DNA of 39,355 bases from DATLZB01 sp035574175. Its GTDB lineage: Bacteria > Pseudomonadota > Alphaproteobacteria > Rhizobiales > Hyphomicrobiaceae. Shown piece by piece: positions 1 through 8,466 of this stretch. The notes under the pieces are model-generated. The model was not told the DNA's origin. It was given only the letters and a program-made list of their open reading frames with translations, and made no database searches. The translations under genes were made by a program, and so were the position numbers. Location: contig DATLZB010000013.1 of the NCBI GenBank assembly GCA_035574175.1, positions 1 through 39,355 on the forward strand, read 5' to 3'. Positions within the stretch are counted from its first letter, which is position 1; every line of letters starts with the position of its first letter.

Positions 1-369
1 GTGCCGCAGTTCTTCTGGGTTCTCTACCCGCCGTTCACCGGCAAGTACCGCGCCGCCGCCGTCATTCACGACTACTACTGCCAAACCAAGTCGCGCGGCT
101 GGAAGGAGACCCACGAGGTCTTCTATTTCGCCAGTCGCGCCGCCGGGGTCGGCGAGAAGACCGCCAAGGCCATGTACGGAGCCGTCTACAGCTTCGGACC
201 GCGTTGGGGCGTTGGCGTCGCTGCCCGCGGTCCGGGCGCAGACGTCCACAAAACGGCCGCCGAGCAGCGGCAGTTTTTCCGCGATCTCGAGGCCTGGATT
301 GCCAGGGAGAATCCGAGTCTCGAGGCCATCGCTAAGCGTCTGGATGGCGCCGGATCGCCAGCCAACTAG
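1..369 (+). CDS. DUF1353 family protein, 5' end cut by the window
   Basis: The reading frame is already inside the DUF1353 family's conserved core at base 1: VPQFFWVLYPP is followed by an AAAVIHDYYC block, matching the family pattern of a proline/tryptophan motif and then H-D-Y. The family normally has 20 to 40 more residues upstream, so the GTG at base 1 is probably an internal valine and the true start lies outside the window. About 122 residues are visible. A second conserved part, with the pattern A-K-A-M-Y-G-A-V, follows at residues 55 to 63. DUF1353 proteins occur in phage tail regions and also as lone chromosomal genes; their biochemical function is unknown. No other phage-like gene is visible here, so a lone chromosomal copy is more likely than a prophage end. 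Confidence 0.7.
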   Translation: MPQFFWVLYPPFTGKYRAAAVIHDYYCQTKSRGWKETHEVFYFASRAAGVGEKTAKAMYGAVYSFGPRWGVGVAARGPGADVHKTAAEQRQFFRDLEAWIARENPSLEAIAKRLDGAGSPAN

Positions 370-553
370 CCCAGGCCGCGCTGCGGCTGACAACGGGCGG
401 GAATGCGTGCAAGATCGCAGCATCCTCGAGGCGTCGACAGGGGTCGGCACGCCGCGCATTGAGGCTCGCTGCAGTATGGGATGAGCGTGTCCTGCGACGT
501 GCCAACCCCGGACCGTTCGAGCCGGCGGCCGATCAAAGGGAGAAGACGCAAGG

Positions 554-1369
554 ATGTTCGCAAAGATCAATCACATGGCGATGGTGAGCCCGATCTATCC
601 GATGCTCGCCAAGTTCTACGAGGCCTACTTCGGGCTCAAGCCCTCGGGCAAGGTCAGCCGCCCGCTCAATGCCGTCACCGTCGGTGACGGCTACGTCGGC
701 CTCAATATCAATCCGCTGCGCGACGGCTATGTCGGCGGCCTCGACCATTTCGGCATGGTAGTCGACGACATTGAGCTCGTCATGCAGCGGGCGCGGGCCA
801 AGTTTCCCCAGGCCAGCATCGTCAAGCGTCCCTCCACAAGGCCCTTTGCCGCCTACAGCGCGCACGATCCGGACGGCAACGTGTTCGACCTTGCGCAGAA
901 GAGCGAGAGCGACAAGCTGGTCGGGGTTTACGCCGAGCAGGCGGCGCAGGGCTGGAGTCAGGACCGCTACCTCAACAAGTTCGCGATCCGCACCCTCAAT
1001 GCCGAGAAGTGCGCGGAGTTCTACGCGTCCGTGTTCGAGCTCAAGCCGGTGAACCGCAGCGGTGCGCCGGGCCACCACTTGAGCGACGGCCGGGTGACGC
1101 TGTCCATCCTGCCGTGGTCGATCTCGATCTTCGAAGGTATGGGCATCAAGCGCCCAGGTCCAGACCACATCGGCTTCAAGGTGGAGAACATCGACGCCTT
1201 CAAGGAGCACGTCCGCATCACCTCGGGCATGAACACGTATCTGATGCCGATGCCGCTCGGCGGCAGCAAGGAGTCCGAGGCGCGCAAGCGCTTCTTTGCC
1301 GCTCAGGCCGGCGGCAAGTACCAGATGGCAGATCCCGGCGGCGTGTGGATCGATGTGACCGACGAGTGA
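554..1369 (+). CDS. two-domain VOC (glyoxalase/extradiol dioxygenase fold) protein
   Basis: This 271-residue protein has two vicinal-oxygen-chelate repeats. The first spans about residues 3 to 115 and the second about 140 to 270. The first has His7 and His65 (in GGLDHFGMVV) at usual metal-ligand positions, but the usual C-terminal Glu is Asp112 (NVFDL). The second has Asn141 where His is expected, His205 in PDHIGF, and Asp267 near the end. Only the first half therefore looks able to bind metal, and it is not canonical. A GGGAGAAG sequence at about 538 to 545 precedes the ATG and supports this start. The gene is convergent with the thiamine-diphosphate enzyme downstream. Substrate unknown; extradiol dioxygenase, glyoxalase or a binding role are all possible. 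Nearness to the transhydroxylase-like locus hints at phenolic metabolism, but only weakly. Confidence 0.8.
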   Translation: MFAKINHMAMVSPIYPMLAKFYEAYFGLKPSGKVSRPLNAVTVGDGYVGLNINPLRDGYVGGLDHFGMVVDDIELVMQRARAKFPQASIVKRPSTRPFAAYSAHDPDGNVFDLAQKSESDKLVGVYAEQAAQGWSQDRYLNKFAIRTLNAEKCAEFYASVFELKPVNRSGAPGHHLSDGRVTLSILPWSISIFEGMGIKRPGPDHIGFKVENIDAFKEHVRITSGMNTYLMPMPLGGSKESEARKRFFAAQAGGKYQMADPGGVWIDVTDE

Positions 1370-1474
1370 GGGTATCGCCGGATGCGCGCAGCGCCGTCAT
1401 CGGTACTATGGGTAGGTGACAAATCCTGTGCGGGAGGTGAGAGCTGCCGATCAAGCCCTTGCACCCGACTACCT

Positions 1475-3205
1475 TCATCCCGCTGACGGTCCGCGGCAGA
1501 TCACGTTGAGGAGCGCCTGGCGTCTTTCTCGGGTGACCGCGTCGAGCGCCCGTTCGATGGCCTTGGGCAGCTCCGCCGGATCGCTGACGCGTTCGCCGTA
1601 GCCGCCGGCAGCCTCGACCGCCCGCTCGAAGCGCATCTCCGCATCGAAATAGGTGAGCGGCTCGCGGTCGCTCCGTGCGGCGAAGCCTTCGGGATAGACC
1701 TCGCGCGTGTTGCGTTTGACCGCGCCCCACATCTGATTGTTGAAGATCACGGTGAGGATCGGCAGCCCTTCTGCCTTGGCGACATAGTGGGCGGAAATGG
1801 GATTGCCGAACATGTAGGCCCCGTCACCCACCGTGCAGACGACGAGTCTGTCGGGCGCGGCTGCCTTCAGCCCCAGCGCGGTGCCGAGGCCCCAGCCCAG
1901 CGCGCCCGCCGCGCCGACATTGAAGAAGGTGCCGGGCCTGGTGAGCGTCAGGTGCTCGAAGACAAGCGGTGATTCCTTGACGAGGATCGCATCATCGCCT
2001 TTCACCTCGTTGATGCAGTGCGTGATCCAGGCCGGATGCATCGGCGCAGCGTCGCGGTTCTTCTCGAGCAGGGCGGCCCATCGCCTGCGCTCTGCGGCAC
2101 GCGTCTCGGCAAGTCGCCTGCGCCGCGCTTCGATGCGGTCGCGCGCCCCCGCCTGGCGCGAGGCAAGCGCCTCGGTGAGCTGCGGCAGGGTGGCGCCGAG
2201 CAAGCCGGTTATAGCGAGATCGCAAGGAAACCCGCGCAGCGGATAGCTGGCGAAGATCGGGTCGACGCCGAGGTGGATCACCTTGGCATCGAGCGCCGGC
2301 GCCTTCCTGCCCGGGATCCAGGGCACGTCGCATTCGGCGACGATCACCACATCCGCTTCGCCGAGCAGGCTGTCGGGCTGAAAGCCCAGGTGCATGGGGT
2401 GATCGGTTGGAAGGCACATGTAGCGCGGCTTGCGCTGAGTAACGGGGATGGCAAAGCTCTCGGCCAGGGCCGCCAGCTTGCTCACGTCCGTTTCGTCGCG
2501 ACCTGCGCTCGACGTGATCAGGAGCGGCCGTTCCGCGCGCGCGATCAACTCGGCGGCGCGCTCGATGGCGGCAGGATCGGGGTGGGGCGGCGACGGCGCC
2601 GCGCGTCGCGAGGGCGAGGAATAGGTAAAGTTCGCGATCGGAGCGGCCAGCACTTCGCGCGGGAGCGTGAGATAGACGGGCCCCTTGGGCTCGGATATGG
2701 CGAGATTGATGGCGCGGTCGAGCACCGCTTCGAGCACCTCGGCATTGGGGAGCTCATAGTCCCATTTGACGATTTCACGCACCATGGCGCGCTGGTCGCG
2801 CATTTCCTGCGGCCAGTGGATCTCGCCGGTGCGCTTGCCGGTGAGTGAGCCTTCTTCGCTGTAGGGCGTGCGGCCGGCCGTGAACAGCACCGGAATGTTG
2901 GCGCGCCAGGCATTGAGCAGCCCCGCCACCGCATTGGCCGTGCCGACGTTGACGTGCACCATGACGAGCTGCGGCCGCCCGGTCTTCAGGTAATAGCCGA
3001 GCGCCATGCCGACGGCGACGTTCTCGTGCGGCACCGTCACCGGCTTTGGAGCGGGCCTGCCCATGGCTTGGGCCTTGCACAGCGCTTCGATCAGCGGCGC
3101 GAAATCGGTACCGGCGTTGGCGAAAAGACGGTCCACACCGCGGTCGGCGAGGAGGGCAAGGTAGGCATCCGCCGTGGTCCCCGCTTCGATGGTCTTGACC
3201 GTCAT
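1475..3205 (-). CDS. thiamine-diphosphate-dependent enzyme (acetolactate synthase/benzoylformate decarboxylase superfamily)
   Basis: This 576-residue protein has the three-domain layout of the acetolactate synthase/pyruvate decarboxylase superfamily. The N-terminal pyrimidine-binding domain contains the cofactor-activating glutamate Glu61 in VPHENVAVGMA. A central domain covers about residues 205 to 345. The C-terminal pyrophosphate-binding domain has a GDG motif at 460 to 462 and the paired Asn489-Asn490 that close the diphosphate/magnesium motif. GGAGAT upstream of the ATG supports the start. It lies 33 bases downstream of the TTT binding-protein gene on the same strand, so the two are probably cotranscribed, suggesting that the imported acid, or a product of it, is a 2-oxo acid substrate. 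This family (annotated as thiamine pyrophosphate-requiring protein) has no assigned reaction; a decarboxylase is as likely as a carboligase. Confidence 0.88.
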   Translation of the reverse strand: MTVKTIEAGTTADAYLALLADRGVDRLFANAGTDFAPLIEALCKAQAMGRPAPKPVTVPHENVAVGMALGYYLKTGRPQLVMVHVNVGTANAVAGLLNAWRANIPVLFTAGRTPYSEEGSLTGKRTGEIHWPQEMRDQRAMVREIVKWDYELPNAEVLEAVLDRAINLAISEPKGPVYLTLPREVLAAPIANFTYSSPSRRAAPSPPHPDPAAIERAAELIARAERPLLITSSAGRDETDVSKLAALAESFAIPVTQRKPRYMCLPTDHPMHLGFQPDSLLGEADVVIVAECDVPWIPGRKAPALDAKVIHLGVDPIFASYPLRGFPCDLAITGLLGATLPQLTEALASRQAGARDRIEARRRRLAETRAAERRRWAALLEKNRDAAPMHPAWITHCINEVKGDDAILVKESPLVFEHLTLTRPGTFFNVGAAGALGWGLGTALGLKAAAPDRLVVCTVGDGAYMFGNPISAHYVAKAEGLPILTVIFNNQMWGAVKRNTREVYPEGFAARSDREPLTYFDAEMRFERAVEAAGGYGERVSDPAELPKAIERALDAVTRERRQALLNVICRGPSAG

Positions 3206-3238
3206 CGAGACTATCTCCGGCGCTCCTGTCCCACCACT

Positions 3239-4303
3239 TCACTTGGTTTTGCCATCCGTAGCCTTCTCTGCGAGGCCCTTGGTGTCGATGGCAAGCTTGG
3301 CCTTTTCCACGATCTCGCCCGGCGTGGCGACCAATTCCTCGACGGTCTTCTGAACCCTGGCCCCTTCGACCAGCGCAACGTCGAGGCCGGCCGCTTGCGA
3401 TTCCTTCAGATAGGCTGGGTCCTTGGCCATGTCGACGAAGGCCTTGCGCAGCAGGGCAACACGTTCGGTGGGCACGCCCGGCGCGGTCAGAAATGGTCGG
3501 CCGATCACCACGTCGGCCGAGAACAGTCGGAGGATTGCGCGCTCCTCGTCGGTTCGCGCAAATTCGGTCATCAGCGGCACATCCGTGAAGTGGGGGTCCC
3601 GCTCCAGTCCGACCTGGGCGAGCAGGACGATCTTGTCGTCCTTGAGCCAGTCGGCGTTCTCTGCGAGCAGGCTGTTGATATTGTTGCCGGCGCGGCCTTC
3701 CACTTCGCCGCGCTCCATGGCGAGGCGGATCTCGGCCGTACTGTTGTAGCCGGCAATGACCTTGAACTTGGTGCCGATGACGTGGTTGAGGATGAGTGGA
3801 TAGAGCGAGGTATAGGATCCGGCTCCCGTTCCGCCCATCAGGGTTTCACGCTTTTTCACATCCTCGATCGTCCTGACGCCGGTCGCCTTCCAGACATAGA
3901 CGGTCGAGTTGCTGGCTGAGGTGGAAGCGAGCCAGTTGAACTTGGCCGCATCGAATTGGATCGAGTCGCTTCTCTTCAACACCTGGGCCATCACGAAGGC
4001 CGGGATCAGCGTGCCGATCACGGTGCCGTCTTGCGGCGCCTGATTGTAGATATAGTTGGCGGCGCGGACGTGCCCGGCGCCCGGCATGTTCTTGGCGACG
4101 ATCGTCGGGCTACCCGGGATATGCTTTGCGAGATGACGAGCGACGATGCGCGCGTTGGTGTCGAGCCCGCCGCCGACACCGGTCGAGATGATGAGTTCTA
4201 CGGTCTTGTCCTTGTAAAAGTCGGCGGCGAAAGCCCCGCCGGCGACCGTAACGCCCATGAGCGCAGCGGCAATGGCACAGCGGCGCGGTATCCCGACCTG
4301 CAT
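3239..4303 (-). CDS. tripartite tricarboxylate transporter substrate-binding protein (TctC/Bug family)
   Basis: This is a 354-residue exported solute-binding protein. A twin-arginine-free signal peptide covers about residues 1 to 26, ending AGGAFA before AADFYKDK. The mature start, with KTVELIISTGVGGGLDTNAR, matches the TctC/Bug pattern of a glycine-rich ligand loop near the N-terminus, followed by a NMPGAG block. Bug proteins bind carboxylates or other small anions in the periplasm and deliver them to a TctAB membrane pair. No tctA or tctB gene lies beside this one, which is common for the expanded Bug sets of proteobacteria. A GGAGGAGG ribosome site sits just before the ATG. It is divergent from the transhydroxylase-like large subunit, sharing 228 bases of upstream DNA, and is followed by the thiamine-diphosphate enzyme. 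Ligand unknown. Confidence 0.9.
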   Translation of the reverse strand: MQVGIPRRCAIAAALMGVTVAGGAFAADFYKDKTVELIISTGVGGGLDTNARIVARHLAKHIPGSPTIVAKNMPGAGHVRAANYIYNQAPQDGTVIGTLIPAFVMAQVLKRSDSIQFDAAKFNWLASTSASNSTVYVWKATGVRTIEDVKKRETLMGGTGAGSYTSLYPLILNHVIGTKFKVIAGYNSTAEIRLAMERGEVEGRAGNNINSLLAENADWLKDDKIVLLAQVGLERDPHFTDVPLMTEFARTDEERAILRLFSADVVIGRPFLTAPGVPTERVALLRKAFVDMAKDPAYLKESQAAGLDVALVEGARVQKTVEELVATPGEIVEKAKLAIDTKGLAEKATDGKTK

Positions 4304-4531
4304 GGCCTCCTCCCCATCGATCTTGTCGTTTTATTTATTTTCTTACCGAGGACCGTGCCAACGCTGCTGCGCAGTTGTCAAGCGACGGCCCTCAGATGGA
4401 CCGCTACCGGGAGCAGCGGGCAGGTACTTTCGTCCTCTGGGTGGCGTCGATTACGACCCTCAACTAACATTTGCCGGTGAGGCCCTGGTCCGGTTGCCGT
4501 CGGAAGGCAGCGCACGACAAGGAGGTTGCCC

Positions 4532-7500
4532 GTGCCGCTCGCAGCGCTCAAGTTCTCGATCATACTTTGGGTTCTGTTCCTGCTGCTCAAGTATGTGGCC
4601 TGGCGTTACCCGGCTTTCCGCGCGCGGCTGCGCGAGCGCAATCTCGTGGCCCAGATCAAGGCGCGGGACGAGGAGGTGGGACGGTGGTTCCAGGTGAGCG
4701 GCGGCGTCGTCACCTCCCGCCGCGGCCTGCATCCCAAGGCGGACGTGACACTCGCGTTCAAGAACGCGGGAATAGGAGCCACACTGCTGACGCCGCCCAT
4801 CGACTGGCTCCGCCAGATCAACGCGCAGAAGGATTTCAAGCTCACCATCGAAGGCCCGGAGGACCTTACCAATTGGTGGGCACAGACCATCATGATGAGC
4901 CGCAGCGTTGGTTGGAGGTTCGGCACGAGGCTCGCGGACGGCACCATACGCACCTGCAACATGACCAACGGCGGACCGGTTTTCGTCTATGCAAAGGACG
5001 GGCGGATTGTGCGCATGACGCCCATCGACCTCGACGACAGCGACGGCCCTTCGTGGACCATCGAGGCGCGGGGAGTGAAGCTCACACCGCCGCGCAAGAC
5101 GACACTTGCACCCCATGGCCAGAACGCTAAGTCGATCGTCTATTCGCCCGACCGACTGCTTCATCCCCTCAAGCGGGTCGACTTCGATCCCGACGGCGAG
5201 CGCAACCCCGAGAACCGCGGCAAGTCGGGCTATGAGCGCATCTCCTGGGATGAGGCGCTCGATATCGTCGCCGGCGAGATCAAGCGCTGCAAGCGCCAGC
5301 ACGGGCCGGGCTCCATTGCCGTCTCCCACGGCTCGCACCACACCTGGGGCAATATCGGCTACTACCTCTCGGCGCTCTTCCGCTTCGCCAACGCGGTCGG
5401 CATGACCCGCGTCCACCACAATCCGGATTCGTGGGAAGGGTGGTACTGGGGCGCCGTCCACCACTGGGGCCATACGCTGCGCGTCGGCCAGTCGGAGACC
5501 TACGGCACCGTCGAGGACTGTCTCAAAAACTGCGACATGATCGTATTCTGGGCGGCCGATCCGGAGTCGACTTCCGGCTCCTACGGCGCGCAGGAGGGTA
5601 CCGTGCGCCGCCAGTGGCTGAAGAACCCTAAGCTCGGCATCAAGGTCGTCCACATCGATCCTTACTACAACGCCTCCGCCCAGTTCCTGCCCGGCAAGTG
5701 GCTCGCGCCCAGACCCACAACCTCGGTCGCCATGGCCATGGCCATCGCCTACGTGTGGATCAAGGAGGACCTCTACGACAAGGAGTACGTGGCGACCCAC
5801 ACCGTCGGTTTCGACAGGTGGAAGGCCTATCTCCTGGGTGAGGAGGACGGCATCCCGAAGACACCCGAGTGGCAGGAAAAGGAGACCGGCGTGCCGGCAA
5901 AGGACGTGCGCGCGCTCGCTCGCGAATGGGGCAGGAAGCGCGTCTACCTGGCGCCCGGCGGCTGGGGCAACGGGCACGGCGGGGCCTGCCGAAACCAGAC
6001 GGGGATCCAATGGGCACGGGTGATGGTGTGCCTGATCGCCATGCAGGGACTGGGGCGGCCTGGCATCAACATGGGTAACCTGCAATGGGGCTGCCCGCTC
6101 GACTTCAACTTCTACTTCCCCGGCTACGCCGAAGGCGGCATGTCGGGCGATCTGGAAAATACGGCCATGCCGGTCGAACTCTACCAGCGCATGCCCCAGC
6201 TGCCCTCCATGAGCTCAAACGCCCAGCGCATCCCGCGCATTTGGATGCCGGAGGCCATCCTGGAGGGCAGGGCCGAGGGTTATCCCTGGATCGGCAAGTC
6301 GATCGAGCATCAGTTTGCCAGGTTCGTCTACCCGGCGCCCGGCCATGCACCGGTACGGATGCTCTACAAGTATGGGGGCTCGATCCTGTCCACGATGAAC
6401 AACACCAACCGATGGATCCGGATGTATCAATCCCCCAACCTCGAGTGCGTGATCAACCAGTCGATCTGGTTCGAAGGGGAAGCGAAGTTCGCCGACGTGA
6501 TCCTGCCCGCCTGCACGAACTTCGAACGCGTCGACATTTCGGAGTGGGCAGGGCTCGGCGGCTATGGCCATCACGGCCAGCAACAGCTCAACCACCGGGT
6601 CATCGTATTTCAGGCGCCGGCTATAGCCCCGCTCGGAGAATCCAAGTCAGACTTTTGGATCTTCAACGAGATCTGCAAGCGTCTGGGTCTTGCCAACTAC
6701 TTCTCGGAGGGCATCAACGAGATCGACTGGGTGAAGCGGTTGTTCGATGCTTCCGACCTGCCCAAGGCGATCACCTGGAAGAAGTTTCTGAAGAAGGGCT
6801 ACTACGTGGTGCCGGCTGAGAAAGAAAAGCTGCGCGCACCGGTATCGTTCCGCTGGTTTTGGGAGAACCGAAAGAAGGACGTGCCAGAGGCGCAACCGCT
6901 GCCCTCCGATTACACCGAGGAGTATCTCAAGGGCCTGCAGACGCAGTCGGGCAAGCTTGAGTTCGAATGCAGCAGCCTCAGGCGTGCCAACGATCCCGAG
7001 CGCCCACCCATCGTCAAGTACGAACCGTCGTGGGAGGGGCCCCGCTCGGGCGCGCTCTATGAGCGCTATCCGCTGCAACTGCTCACCCCGCACTCGAAGT
7101 ACTCGTTCCACACTCAAGGCGACGGCAAGGACAGCTTCCTGCTCAATATCGAGGATCACCGGGTCAGGATCGGCGGCTACTACTACTGGATCATCCGTCT
7201 CAACGCCCAGGACGCGGCCGAGCGCGGGATCAAGAAGCACGATCTCGTCAAGGTTTACAACGACCGCGGCGCGGTGATCTGTGCGGCGCTGCCGACCGAG
7301 CGGCTGCCGCGTGGCGTCGCTCACGGCTATGAGTCCTCAGCCGTCTATGACCCGATGGGTGAGCCCGGCCGTTCAGTCGACCGCGGCGGTTGTCTCAACT
7401 TGCTCACCCCCCACAAGTCGCAGACGAGATCGACGCATGCCCTGGCCGGCGCCAACGCGCTGGTCGAGATCGCACTGTGGGACGGCCGCACCGAGCATCT

Positions 7501-7582
7501 GTCGGAGGCCTTCGCAGAGGCCGACAAGGACGCGGAGGTCAAGCGCGCGCTTCGCGCAGCCAGGCTGGTGCCGGCAAAGTGA
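4532..7582 (+). CDS. athL: pyrogallol transhydroxylase-like molybdopterin oxidoreductase, large subunit, with N-terminal membrane helix and SCP2-like domain
   Basis: This 1016-residue protein belongs to the DMSO-reductase family. From about residue 139 to 990 it follows the large subunit of Pelobacter acidigallici pyrogallol-phloroglucinol transhydroxylase (about 875 residues, from memory) almost block for block. The SHHTWGNIGYY block supplies His269, and HHNPDSWEGW supplies Asp299 and the molybdenum-ligand Ser300; these correspond to His144, Asp174 and Ser175 of Ath. Tyr528 in FNFYFPGYAEGG lies where the Ath active-site tyrosine is expected. As in Ath, no N-terminal iron-sulfur cysteine motif is present. 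Residues 1 to 138 are extra: a membrane helix at about 6 to 25, then an SCP2-like segment at about 50 to 126. I chose GTG at 4532 because AAGGAGG at 4519 to 4525 lies six bases before it; the TTG at 4526 would touch that site. Without a Tat signal, the active site probably faces the cytoplasm. Substrate is inferred to be a polyphenol. Confidence 0.88.
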   Translation: MPLAALKFSIILWVLFLLLKYVAWRYPAFRARLRERNLVAQIKARDEEVGRWFQVSGGVVTSRRGLHPKADVTLAFKNAGIGATLLTPPIDWLRQINAQKDFKLTIEGPEDLTNWWAQTIMMSRSVGWRFGTRLADGTIRTCNMTNGGPVFVYAKDGRIVRMTPIDLDDSDGPSWTIEARGVKLTPPRKTTLAPHGQNAKSIVYSPDRLLHPLKRVDFDPDGERNPENRGKSGYERISWDEALDIVAGEIKRCKRQHGPGSIAVSHGSHHTWGNIGYYLSALFRFANAVGMTRVHHNPDSWEGWYWGAVHHWGHTLRVGQSETYGTVEDCLKNCDMIVFWAADPESTSGSYGAQEGTVRRQWLKNPKLGIKVVHIDPYYNASAQFLPGKWLAPRPTTSVAMAMAIAYVWIKEDLYDKEYVATHTVGFDRWKAYLLGEEDGIPKTPEWQEKETGVPAKDVRALAREWGRKRVYLAPGGWGNGHGGACRNQTGIQWARVMVCLIAMQGLGRPGINMGNLQWGCPLDFNFYFPGYAEGGMSGDLENTAMPVELYQRMPQLPSMSSNAQRIPRIWMPEAILEGRAEGYPWIGKSIEHQFARFVYPAPGHAPVRMLYKYGGSILSTMNNTNRWIRMYQSPNLECVINQSIWFEGEAKFADVILPACTNFERVDISEWAGLGGYGHHGQQQLNHRVIVFQAPAIAPLGESKSDFWIFNEICKRLGLANYFSEGINEIDWVKRLFDASDLPKAITWKKFLKKGYYVVPAEKEKLRAPVSFRWFWENRKKDVPEAQPLPSDYTEEYLKGLQTQSGKLEFECSSLRRANDPERPPIVKYEPSWEGPRSGALYERYPLQLLTPHSKYSFHTQGDGKDSFLLNIEDHRVRIGGYYYWIIRLNAQDAAERGIKKHDLVKVYNDRGAVICAALPTERLPRGVAHGYESSAVYDPMGEPGRSVDRGGCLNLLTPHKSQTRSTHALAGANALVEIALWDGRTEHLSEAFAEADKDAEVKRALRAARLVPAK

Positions 7583-7591
7583 ATATGCCCT

Positions 7592-7610
7592 CTCCCCCTG
7601 CGCGGGGGAG
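7592..7610. repeat. palindrome between the two transhydroxylase-like subunit genes
   Basis: CTCCCCC at 7592 to 7598 and GGGGGAG at 7604 to 7610 form a perfect 7-base-pair stem around a TGCGC loop. It lies in the 44-base gap between the large- and small-subunit genes. No T-tract follows, so it is not a standard terminator. Palindromes with a CCCTCTCCCC arm are common intergenic repeats in Hyphomicrobiales genomes, and this may be a half-preserved copy. It could also set subunit ratio by protecting or attenuating the transcript; that is inference. Confidence 0.6.
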
Positions 7611-7626
7611 CTGAGGAACGAGACCG

Positions 7627-8466
7627 ATGAAGAAGTGGAACATGATCATCGACGTGGCCGAGTGCACCAACTGCAACCTGTGCACGCTGGCGACCATGGA
7701 CGAGTACATCGGCAATGAGTGGCCAGGCTATTCGGCGCCGATGCCCAAGCACGGGCACAAGTGGATCAATATCCTGCAAAAGGAGCGCGGCCAGTTCCCG
7801 ATGATCGACATCGCCTATGTGCCGACCATGTGCAACCATTGCGACGAGGCCCCGTGCATCAAGGCAGCCGGCGAGGGTGTGATTGGCAAACGCAGCGACG
7901 GCATCGTGCTGATCGACCCAGTCAAGGCGAAGGGTCGCAAGGACCTGGTTGATGCCTGCCCCTACGGCCACATCTGGTGGAACGAGGATCTGCAACTTCC
8001 CCAGGCCTGGCCGTTCGACGCCCACCTCATCGACCAGGGGTGGCGGCAGACCCGCGGGCACCAGTCGTGCCCGACGGGCGCCATGCGCGCGGTGTTCGTC
8101 GAGGACGAAGAGATGCAGCAAATGGCGCGCTCCGAGAACCTCGAGGTCATGCGGCCGGAGCTCGGCACCAAACCGCGTGTCTACTACCGTAACCTGTGGC
8201 GCTACACGACGTGCTTCATCGGCGGTTCGGTGTCGGTGGAGAAGAACGGCATCGTCGACTGCGTGGAGGGTGCCTCGGTCAAACTTCTCAAGGACGGCGC
8301 CGTGGTCGCGACCGCCCGGACCGATACCTACGGCGACTTCAAATTCGACCGGCTCGAGGAGAACTCCGGCGCCTATCTTGTCGAGATCTCATCTTCCGGC
8401 CGCCCCACTCGGATGCTCGAGGCCACCCTCGGCGCCAGCGTTTACCTCGGCGAAGTCCGCCTTTGA
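7627..8466 (+). CDS. athS: transhydroxylase-like iron-sulfur small subunit with C-terminal Cna-B/transthyretin-like domain
   Basis: This 279-residue protein matches the small (beta) subunit of Pelobacter transhydroxylase (about 274 residues, from memory) along its length. It has a ferredoxin-like domain at residues 1 to about 160, the linker ELGTKPRVYYRNLWRY, and a beta-sandwich domain at about 200 to 279 of the Cna-B/transthyretin type, the diagnostic add-on of AthS. Ferredoxin-region cysteines are 13, 16, 19, 69, 72, 77, 111 and 148, enough for two [4Fe-4S] clusters. Compared with AthS, the fourth cysteine of the first motif is Thr23, the CxxC of the last motif is Trp128 and Asp131, and one more cysteine before CPTGA is gone. 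One cluster is therefore predicted lost. GAGGAAC precedes the ATG. It forms an operon with the large subunit. Confidence 0.88.
   Translation: MKKWNMIIDVAECTNCNLCTLATMDEYIGNEWPGYSAPMPKHGHKWINILQKERGQFPMIDIAYVPTMCNHCDEAPCIKAAGEGVIGKRSDGIVLIDPVKAKGRKDLVDACPYGHIWWNEDLQLPQAWPFDAHLIDQGWRQTRGHQSCPTGAMRAVFVEDEEMQQMARSENLEVMRPELGTKPRVYYRNLWRYTTCFIGGSVSVEKNGIVDCVEGASVKLLKDGAVVATARTDTYGDFKFDRLEENSGAYLVEISSSGRPTRMLEATLGASVYLGEVRL

Noticed and set aside
1..369. Left edge as the end of a prophage, because DUF1353 is found in phages.
   Set aside because: No other phage gene, attachment-site repeat or integrase is present next to it.
4460..6085. A 541-codon minus-strand frame opposite the transhydroxylase-like large subunit.
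   Set aside because: The plus strand encodes a conserved molybdoenzyme there; the antisense product is low-complexity and motif-free.
8196..8465. An upstream open extension of the winged-helix regulator inside the small-subunit gene.
   Set aside because: The extension is out of frame with a conserved Cna-B-like domain. The regulator's homologous part begins after 8466.
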